From: Acidobacteriota bacterium | GTDB taxonomy: Bacteria; Acidobacteriota; Terriglobia; Terriglobales; Acidobacteriaceae | Length of the DNA: 38,031 bases | NCBI GenBank assembly: GCA_003225175.1 | Contig: QIBA01000067.1 | Span: 1 to 38,031 of the forward strand | Direction of reading: 5' to 3' | Shown here: piece after piece, positions 16,311 through 22,608 of the stretch | Layout: each line of letters opens with the position of its first letter | Position numbering within the stretch: the stretch's first letter is position 1 | The notes under the pieces: generated by a model | Told to the model about the DNA's origin: nothing | The model's input: only the letters and a program-made list of their open reading frames with translations | The model's database searches: none | Translations under genes and position numbers: made by a program

Positions 16311-18491
16311 ATGAGATCGTGGCTCCATCTCGCAGTACTCTTGTGCATTTGTTCTTATGCACAGGCCCAGCAACCCCTTGTTGCGATTCACGTCTCGGAG
16401 CTCACCGAGCGATTGGAAACCATTCCAGCGGGCGCGGCTACGCCCTCAGGAGCCAACACCACTGGTAAGGAATGGTGGACTCCATGGTGGCACTACTTCG
16501 TCATGCATGAATCCCTCGAGGAAGCGCTCCGCTCGGATGGAACGCCCTTCGTCGTGGTCACTGACTCCGACATCGCTTCAGGAGCTTTGATTACCGATAA
16601 GGGAGTGCCCAGGTATCCCATCGTCATCAGCCTTGCTGCGGAGGTAGTTAGCGATGATGAGATCACGCCATTGCTCAACTATCTCTCCTCCGGTGGTTTT
16701 CTCTTTGTGGGGTCATCTTCGTTTACGCGCAGACCTGATGGAAGCTCGCGCGGGGATTTTGCCCTGGCGAGCGCAATGGGCCTGCACACGATGAGTCCGC
16801 AACTTCAAAACTGGACAAAGAACACTACTCTCACCAAAGTTGTTGATCATCGGGTGGTAGAAAATATCCCCTTGGGTAAGCTCAGTTGGACCATGCCGTT
16901 GACGGACGATGATGTTTCCTGGGGTACATCCGTGGCACGAAAGGGCCCGCCAGGGCACGTGATTCAGCGGGAACACTTCGTTTGGAAAGTGAAAGCCGAC
17001 ACTGCGACGGTTCTTGCCATCACGTCCGATGGCCTTCCGTACATCAGCATCCAGAACTATGGTCGAGGATCCTTGATTTTTGACGCGGCGATGCAGCCTC
17101 TGATAGGAAACGGCGGCTGGGCTCCAGGAATGTACGCCTATGAGATTTTCCGAGGTGCGATCGAGTGGGCATTCGACTCCGCGAATCTTCCAATCATCAG
17201 AGTGAGTCCTTGGCCGTATCAGTACAACGCCGCGTACATGGTCAGGCATGACTTTGAAAATACGCCAAGCTCCATTCGCGCCATCGAGGAGTCCGCAAAA
17301 TTCGACAGTTCTTTCGCGGCTAAAGGGGAATACTACTTTTGTACGGGAACACTCCGGACAGAGATGGGTAATTCGCCGGAGACGATAGATAGCCTGCGAA
17401 GGGCCGTGCGCTTATACGGAGCCACCATTGGTTCTCACAATGGAGGTCTTCCAAATGTCGGGAACAGTGAACTCCAGACACGCGATCGCGATTATTGGCA
17501 TTGGGGACCTGACGAGCTAATAGATTTGCGAACGGCCGGATTTCAAGGTGGAGCAAACTATGCCGCTACTTCGCTAAGCAAGTCGCTCGATGACATCGCG
17601 GGTTGGATGCAAGGTATCCAAACTAATACTCGCACGTTTTCTGCACCCTATTTTAATTCGACGAGAGACGAGTCTTATCAGATCCTGGAGCAACTCCGGA
17701 TCGTCACCGCTGGGGAACAGAAGCTCACACCGTTCCCACATTGGACCGTTTCAACTCGAACGCCCGGCAGGAGATTCGCTTTCCTAACCCTACCCGTTAG
17801 TGATTGGTACGTCGGCTCGCAGGTGGCGCAGTCCATGGAGGTTGGCCACTCACAGTCCAGCATTCGAGCTTTGGTCGACCACTATTATCAGCTCGGAGCT
17901 CTGCTGAATCTCTATACCCACAGGCCTTCCAATGATGTGAATCCAGCGGAATATATACGTTTCACGTCGAGCAAGTCCAACATCTGGCCGGTGAACGCGT
18001 CCACACTCTTCGAGTGGTGGAAACGCCGATCAGGAGTGCGGATATTGCCCGATTTTTCAATTGCACGGAACACACTCACAGTGGCTACAACCATTAAAGG
18101 CGCAGTTGATCCGGACACTGCCGTCGAGCTTGTAATCCCGAACGGAATGAGCGCAAATGATGTGCACGTCAAACTCAACGGCGAGGCAGCTGGGGCCAAT
18201 GCGTACAGAATCTACGGGCGCGGGATCAAGATTCGTATTGGTTTGGCGGTTTCCAGGGTCGAGGTGAGTTATCCATTTGTGGCCGCCGTGCAACCACATG
18301 AGAGCTACCGGGCTGTCCGCCCGAATCGCCCACGCTTACTCAAAGGAGCAATCAACCTACTGAGTGCGATCTCAACCGGTCGCATTCTGAGGGCTGCTGG
18401 AATAATGGCTCTTCTTGCGCTTTTCGGCTTGTGGAGCTTTAGACGCACATGGTGGCGGACAAGCCATTGCCACACAACATACTCGGAATAA
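16311..18491 (+). CDS. Periplasmic NodB-like (polysaccharide deacetylase-like) protein with C-terminal membrane anchor
   Basis: The protein has about 726 residues. A signal peptide (RSWLHLAVLLCICSYAQA) leads into a 280-residue region that looks amidotransferase-like (PIVISLAAEVVSDDEITPLLNYLSSGGF, cut here to its core). A NodB-like region follows with RHDFE (Asp314) and GATIGSHNG (His376), which resemble the metal-binding D and H motifs of carbohydrate esterase family 4. Near the C-terminus there is one membrane helix (IMALLALFGLW) and a basic tail. I infer a metal-dependent deacetylase acting on the glycan in the periplasm, but the match is distant and activity may be lost. A TTG at 16299 overlaps the preceding stop; I prefer ATG 16311 because it begins the signal peptide. 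Confidence 0.68.
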   Translation: MRSWLHLAVLLCICSYAQAQQPLVAIHVSELTERLETIPAGAATPSGANTTGKEWWTPWWHYFVMHESLEEALRSDGTPFVVVTDSDIASGALITDKGVPRYPIVISLAAEVVSDDEITPLLNYLSSGGFLFVGSSSFTRRPDGSSRGDFALASAMGLHTMSPQLQNWTKNTTLTKVVDHRVVENIPLGKLSWTMPLTDDDVSWGTSVARKGPPGHVIQREHFVWKVKADTATVLAITSDGLPYISIQNYGRGSLIFDAAMQPLIGNGGWAPGMYAYEIFRGAIEWAFDSANLPIIRVSPWPYQYNAAYMVRHDFENTPSSIRAIEESAKFDSSFAAKGEYYFCTGTLRTEMGNSPETIDSLRRAVRLYGATIGSHNGGLPNVGNSELQTRDRDYWHWGPDELIDLRTAGFQGGANYAATSLSKSLDDIAGWMQGIQTNTRTFSAPYFNSTRDESYQILEQLRIVTAGEQKLTPFPHWTVSTRTPGRRFAFLTLPVSDWYVGSQVAQSMEVGHSQSSIRALVDHYYQLGALLNLYTHRPSNDVNPAEYIRFTSSKSNIWPVNASTLFEWWKRRSGVRILPDFSIARNTLTVATTIKGAVDPDTAVELVIPNGMSANDVHVKLNGEAAGANAYRIYGRGIKIRIGLAVSRVEVSYPFVAAVQPHESYRAVRPNRPRLLKGAINLLSAISTGRILRAAGIMALLALFGLWSFRRTWWRTSHCHTTYSE

Positions 18492-18526
18492 ATTCCCCGT
18501 AGGTCCAATCCAGGAAATAATCAAGA

Positions 18527-18553
18527 GTGAACCCGTTCGATGAACGCGTTCAC
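18527..18553. promoter_or_regulatory. 27-bp near-perfect palindrome before the ACP gene
   Basis: GTGAACCCGTTC at 18527-18538 and GAACGCGTTCAC at 18542-18553 pair at 11 of 12 positions around a 3-base centre. It sits 23 bp before the ACP start and just upstream of a consensus AGGAGG (18565-18570). It could be a dimeric-regulator site or an RNA hairpin that raises or limits expression of the downstream genes. Confidence 0.5.
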
Positions 18554-18575
18554 TTGCTTTGACTAGGAGGAAAAC

Positions 18576-18866
18576 ATGCAGGAAACACTGAATCAGGAAG
18601 TCGAATCGACGATCCGTACTTTCATTGACGTAAATGTCATCAACGGCGCCGCGTGGACATACAACAATGAGACACCACTCTTGGATGAATCGATCCTCGA
18701 TTCGCTAGGAGTCGTCGATCTTGTGGAATTTTTACAGAAGCGCTTCAGGATCCGAATCCAGCAAGAGGAAGTCACTCGGAAGAATTTCCGGTCAGTCTCC
18801 ACCATTGCTGCATTTGTCCGCGACAAAACAAGCCCCATGCATTCGTCCGTGTCCAACGGCAACTAA
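18576..18866 (+). CDS. Free-standing acyl carrier protein
   Basis: At 96 residues this is the usual size for an ACP. The phosphopantetheine site is LLDESILDSLGVVDL with Ser43, followed by the helix II/III pattern LVEFLQKRFRIRI and a last helix, STIAAFV. It belongs to the same type as the carrier-like C-terminus of the PKS (LLENNLIDAMDFL), but here the serine is kept. It has the strongest ribosome binding site in the operon (AGGAGG, 5 bases before ATG), which fits a carrier needed in excess. It could bring the starter to the NRPS, replace the dead PKS carrier, or present the finished acyl group to a sugar acyltransferase. These roles are inference. Confidence 0.88.
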   Translation: MQETLNQEVESTIRTFIDVNVINGAAWTYNNETPLLDESILDSLGVVDLVEFLQKRFRIRIQQEEVTRKNFRSVSTIAAFVRDKTSPMHSSVSNGN

Positions 18867-18900
18867 CGGCGATCTGCTACAGCGCCGGCAAGGAGTATCC

Positions 18901-19464
18901 ATGCGATTAATGAATTTCTATCAGCAGTGTCGAATCGCGAAGTACCGTCTGCTCTCTAACTGTGCGAATGTGGAAGGCAAGCCCACGATCCTGCAACCGG
19001 TCCACCTGGCAGGAAAAGGAACGATCCGCTTTAAAGGAAACGTAAAACTGGGTTGTTTTCCTTCAGCCTATTATCTTAGCGGCTACACCTACATCGAGGC
19101 CCGCACGGAGGAAGCTGTCATCGAGATTGGCGACGGCGTGTGGATGAATAACAACGTGGCAATCATCAGCAACGGCGCAGGCATCAAGATCGGTAACCGA
19201 TCCATGCTAGGAACCCACGTGGAAATCCTCGATTCCGATTTCCACGATTTGCATCCGGACCGTCGTGGTGAGCCAGGTAAGTGCGCCAATGTCGAGATTG
19301 GCGAAAACGTCATGATCGGACCAAACGTCAAGATCTTCAAAGGTGTTCGCATCGGGAACAACTGCATTATTGCAAATGGTGCCGTGATCCGTCGTTCGGT
19401 TCCAGACAACATGCTCGCTTACGGAAATCCGGCTCGCCAAGGTTTCGGGCTCCTGCAGGACTAG
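18901..19464 (+). CDS. MAT-type hexapeptide acetyltransferase
   Basis: The protein has 187 residues. The first 60 are not repeats; the rest is a left-handed beta-helix of the maltose/galactoside acetyltransferase type (IEIGDGVWMNNNVAI, IKIGNRSMLGTHV, IGENVMIGPNVKI, IGNNCIIANGAVI) ending in YGNPARQ. A DFHDLH segment near 115-120 may supply the catalytic histidine. These enzymes usually put acetyl from acetyl-CoA on a sugar hydroxyl. AAGGAGT at 18889-18895 precedes the ATG, so I chose this start over a longer frame reaching back into the ACP gene. It differs from the acyltransferase at 5239 and may be the O-acetylating partner of that enzyme. Confidence 0.86.
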   Translation: MRLMNFYQQCRIAKYRLLSNCANVEGKPTILQPVHLAGKGTIRFKGNVKLGCFPSAYYLSGYTYIEARTEEAVIEIGDGVWMNNNVAIISNGAGIKIGNRSMLGTHVEILDSDFHDLHPDRRGEPGKCANVEIGENVMIGPNVKIFKGVRIGNNCIIANGAVIRRSVPDNMLAYGNPARQGFGLLQD

Positions 19465-19479
19465 AACTCCTCTAAATCC

Positions 19480-21021
19480 ATGGCAACAGTGCAGGCGGTC
19501 GCTTCCATCCCTAAGACGGAAGCAGGACGGCAATCCTACGGTCGCATTCTGAAATCCTCTGCTCTCATCGGAGGATCGACCGCTGTCAACATGCTGTTCA
19601 CCCTCGTCAGGACCAAAGCAATGGCACTGCTTCTCGGTCCCTCGGGCATCGGACTACTGGGCGTTTATAGTTCGATCGCCGACTTAGTCCGTAGTATCGC
19701 AGGCCTAGGAATCAATACCAGCGGCGTCAGGCAAATTGCAGAAGCCGTGGGAACCGGCGAGGCCGAGCGTGTCTCCTGTACGGTAATCACGCTTCGCCGG
19801 GTCGCCTTCTATTCGGGTTCGATGGGAGCTCTGCTGCTCATTTTGTTTTCCCGCCCGATTTCCTGGGTGACGTTTCATGATTACCAACACATCGGAACCA
19901 TTGCCTCGCTTGGCATTGCTACCTTTCTTCTCGATATCTCTGATGCGCAGAGCGCTCTTGTTCAGGGAATGCGACGCATCACAGATCTCGCCAGGATCAA
20001 TGTCTTCGGCGGTCTTTTTGCTGCCGCCGTCAGCATTGCCGTCGTCTATATGTGGCGGGAGAGAGGTATCGTCCCATGCTTGATCGCTACTGCCCTCATA
20101 AGCATTGCTACATCCTGGTGGTACGCCCACAAAATTAAAATCGAATCCATTCGTATCAGTTGGGGAAAAGCATTTCGCGAAGCATCTGAGCTCGTGAAAC
20201 TTGGTTTCCTGGTGATGACAAATGGCCTGGCGACACTTGCTGCTGCATATGTGATTCGATTGTTCGTGTTGAGAACCTCCGGACTAAAGAGCGTTGGATA
20301 CTATCAAGCCGCGTGGGGTGTTTCTGCGGTGTGCATAAGCTTCATCCTGCAAGCAATGGGAAGCGATTATTATCCGAGATTAACGGCCGTCTCGAATAAT
20401 CGGAATGAGTGCAATCGTTTGATGAACGAACAAGTCGAAGTAGGAATGCTGATGGCCGCCCCAGCGATGCTGATCGGATTGAGTCTTGCACCGGTGGTGA
20501 TGACGCTTCTCTATTCGGCGCGTTTCGGCGGAGCCGTAGAAATCTTCCGTTGGTTCTCGATTGGTATGTTCCTCCGCGTTATCACCTGGCCCATTGGCTA
20601 CATCATTCTGGCAAAAGGCGAACGCAAAATATTCTTCTGCTCCGGCGTGCTCGCGAATTCGGTGTATTTGATCCTCGCATGGATAGGACTACGGACCCTC
20701 CATTTGACGGGTATTGGCGTTGCCTTTTTTGTCTTGCAGGTATTGCACAACCTGGCCATCTTCCTTGTGGCACGCCATCTCACTGGATTCACGTGGTCAG
20801 CTGCAAATGTGCGACTAGCAGCGATCATGCTGCCTTTACTCGGAATTGTTTTCGGAAGCTGGTATTTTTTATCTCCAATTCAGGTCGCGGTCTTAGGCAC
20901 TCTGATCGGAATTCCAGCTGCGTACTATTCCCTCAAGACACTTTGTGGATTGCTTCCCTCGGAGCAACTACTCAGACCCACAAAGAAGCTCGGTCTGCTT
21001 TTGGGTTTTTCGCCCAGATAA
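19480..21021 (+). CDS. Wzx-type flippase / O-antigen translocase (MOP superfamily)
   Basis: The 513 residues form about 12 membrane helices, for example SALIGGSTAVNMLFTLV, GALLLILFSRPISWV, VRLAAIMLPLLGIVFG and VAVLGTLIGIPAAYY. The N-terminal signature VRTKAMALLLGPSGIGLLG is typical of O-antigen translocases such as WzxE. The family moves undecaprenyl-pyrophosphate-linked repeat units across the inner membrane. It is the last gene of the co-oriented block, 15 bp after the acetyltransferase gene, and is the main evidence that the operon makes an envelope glycan rather than a soluble metabolite. No Wzy polymerase is visible nearby. Confidence 0.92.
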   Translation: MATVQAVASIPKTEAGRQSYGRILKSSALIGGSTAVNMLFTLVRTKAMALLLGPSGIGLLGVYSSIADLVRSIAGLGINTSGVRQIAEAVGTGEAERVSCTVITLRRVAFYSGSMGALLLILFSRPISWVTFHDYQHIGTIASLGIATFLLDISDAQSALVQGMRRITDLARINVFGGLFAAAVSIAVVYMWRERGIVPCLIATALISIATSWWYAHKIKIESIRISWGKAFREASELVKLGFLVMTNGLATLAAAYVIRLFVLRTSGLKSVGYYQAAWGVSAVCISFILQAMGSDYYPRLTAVSNNRNECNRLMNEQVEVGMLMAAPAMLIGLSLAPVVMTLLYSARFGGAVEIFRWFSIGMFLRVITWPIGYIILAKGERKIFFCSGVLANSVYLILAWIGLRTLHLTGIGVAFFVLQVLHNLAIFLVARHLTGFTWSAANVRLAAIMLPLLGIVFGSWYFLSPIQVAVLGTLIGIPAAYYSLKTLCGLLPSEQLLRPTKKLGLLLGFSPR

Positions 21022-21190
21022 AAACCCGATCCTCCCTCCTGCGGACTCACGCCACGAACTGAGCAAGAAGTCTGCCGAAAGCACTCGGCAAGTGCTGTCA
21101 CAAGACAGCCCGACTTTCCTCCCACCCCATTACTCGCCTACTCCCTCCCTGTTCTCTCCCTAATCCTTCCTTCCCTTTGCTTTTTCTGCC
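21003..21190 (+). terminator. Possible operon end: inverted repeats followed by a C/T-rich tract
   Basis: GGGTTTTT (21003-21010) can pair with AAAAACCC (21020-21027) across the wzx stop. Two overlapping hairpins follow: AGCACT/AGTGCT at 21080-21096, and GCTGTC/GACAGC at 21094-21109. They share GCT and so exclude each other. From 21110 to about 21180 the strand is almost purely C and T, with hardly any G. There is no classical T-tail, so a Rho-dependent stop is more likely than an intrinsic one. Confidence 0.4.
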
Positions 21191-21339
21191 TTGCGACCAA
21201 ACCTGCAGAAGCGCAGCCATTTTGATCGATTCACCCGCCGGGCAGCTCGGTCTGCCTGTTAACTTAATTGCTGCGTCAAATTAAGGTCGGTAAGAAGCCT
21301 CGGAAGTTGCAAAGTCGATAGGCGTCGCGAGGACTGATT
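21022..21339. other. Intergenic spacer between wzx and dehydrogenase genes
   Basis: The spacer holds the hairpins and pyrimidine-rich tract described for the possible terminator, then about 150 bp in which I see no gene. GCGAGGAC at 21327-21334 serves as a ribosome binding site for the next gene. A promoter for that gene should be here but cannot be placed with confidence. Confidence 0.5.
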
Positions 21340-22425
21340 TTGAAGAGATACAACATCGCTGTCATTGAAGGTGACGGAATCGGACATGAGGTCGTGCCTG
21401 AAGGGCTGCGCGTTTTGGAAGCAGCCGGCAGAAAGTTTGACTTCGGTTTTGTTTGGAAGCACTTCGATTGGAGTTGCGAGCGCTTTGTCAAGACCGGCCG
21501 GATGATGCCGGAGGACGGCCTCGATCAGCTGCGGAACTCTGATGCGATTTTTCTTGGAGCCGTGGGTTTTCCCAGTGTTCCCGACCACGTCTCCTTGTGG
21601 GGGCTGCTGATTCCCATACGGCGCGGCTTTCAGCAATATGTCAATTTGCGCCCCGCGAAGCTTCTTCAAGGCATCGAGTCTCCGGTTAAGAACTTCAAGC
21701 CTGGTGACATCGATTTCTGCGTCGTCCGGGAGAATAACGAAGGGGAGTACTCGCAAATCGGAGGACGCCTATATTCCGGAACGGAAGAGGAATTGGTGGT
21801 TCAGCAAACGGTCTTTACAAAGCGTGGATGCGACCGCGTAATCCGCTATGCATTCAACCTGGCACGGACGCGGAAGAAGCACGTGACCTCAGCGACCAAG
21901 TCGAACGGAATTGTTTTTACGATGCCATTTTGGGATGAGCGCTTCGCGGAGATTCGATCTGAGTTCCCCGATGTGGAGGCGGACCAATTTCACGTAGACA
22001 TCCTGTCGGCCCATTTTGTACAACGTCCAAATCGGTTCGATGTCGTAGTCGGATCAAACCTCTTCGGGGACATCCTCTCTGATCTCGGCGCGGCGGTTGT
22101 GGGCTCGATCGGCATTGCGCCTTCTGCAAACCTGAATCCGGAACGTGAATTTCCGTCGATGTTCGAACCCGTACATGGATCGGCTCCTGATATTGCCGGC
22201 AAGCGAATCGCGAATCCCATCGCCCAGATTTCCTCCGGAGCCATGATGCTCGAGCATCTCGGGGAAAGCGCTGCAGCGCAAGAGATCGAACGCGCTGTAG
22301 CAAAAGTGCTCGCTGAGCGCGGACCGAAGACTCCGGATCTTGGTGGGAACGCAACCACGACTGAAGTCGGGAAGACGATCGCGGCAGAGATCTCAGTTTT
22401 TCAGCGGACCGAAGTGATTCGTTAG
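21340..22425 (+). CDS. Tartrate/D-malate dehydrogenase-like enzyme (isocitrate/isopropylmalate dehydrogenase family)
   Basis: The 361-residue protein has the family start VIEGDGIGHEVVPEGLRVL and the metal-binding stretch VVGSNLFGDILSDLGAAVVGS, with FEPVHGSAPDIAGK before the NAD site. The segment SLWGLLIPIRRGFQQYVNLRPAK is shortened here to its key part, LWGLLIPIRRGFQQYVNLRP; it marks the tartrate dehydrogenase/D-malate dehydrogenase branch rather than LeuB. Such enzymes oxidise and decarboxylate (R)-malate or tartrate with NAD and Mn2+ or Mg2+ in the cytoplasm. The start is TTG 21340. It follows the sugar operon on the same strand but is separated by 318 bp and a likely terminator, so I treat it as an independent metabolic gene. 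Confidence 0.88.
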   Translation: MKRYNIAVIEGDGIGHEVVPEGLRVLEAAGRKFDFGFVWKHFDWSCERFVKTGRMMPEDGLDQLRNSDAIFLGAVGFPSVPDHVSLWGLLIPIRRGFQQYVNLRPAKLLQGIESPVKNFKPGDIDFCVVRENNEGEYSQIGGRLYSGTEEELVVQQTVFTKRGCDRVIRYAFNLARTRKKHVTSATKSNGIVFTMPFWDERFAEIRSEFPDVEADQFHVDILSAHFVQRPNRFDVVVGSNLFGDILSDLGAAVVGSIGIAPSANLNPEREFPSMFEPVHGSAPDIAGKRIANPIAQISSGAMMLEHLGESAAAQEIERAVAKVLAERGPKTPDLGGNATTTEVGKTIAAEISVFQRTEVIR

Positions 22426-22500
22426 CCCAAAGAACAGGAAATCCGGCCATCAGATTTCCCGAGCAGAAAAATTCAAATTACGGACAGAAGTATGACTATC

Positions 22501-22516
22501 CTCCTCCCATGAGGAG
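22501..22516. repeat. Short perfect hairpin between two genes
   Basis: CTCCTC (22501-22506) and GAGGAG (22511-22516) form a 6-bp stem with loop CCAT in the 183-bp gap before the permease gene. There is no T-tail. It could cover or mimic a ribosome binding site, but no role is shown. Confidence 0.3.
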
Positions 22517-22608
22517 AGTCTAACTCGCAGTCCCTCAAGGCGAGGGCGAGGAGTGCTTTCCGTCGTCTGCAAGGGGACGCTCTCAAAGTTAAAGTGGCGG
22601 GGGCATGA

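Noticed and set aside
18721-19464. Longer start for the MAT-type acetyltransferase, inside the ACP gene
   Set aside because: AAGGAGT before ATG 18901 and the start of family-like sequence there favour the short form; the longer one would overlap most of the ACP gene.
21340-22425. Annotation as LeuB (3-isopropylmalate dehydrogenase)
   Set aside because: The LWGLLIPIRRGFQQYVNLRP segment is typical of the tartrate/D-malate branch, and no other leucine pathway genes are nearby.
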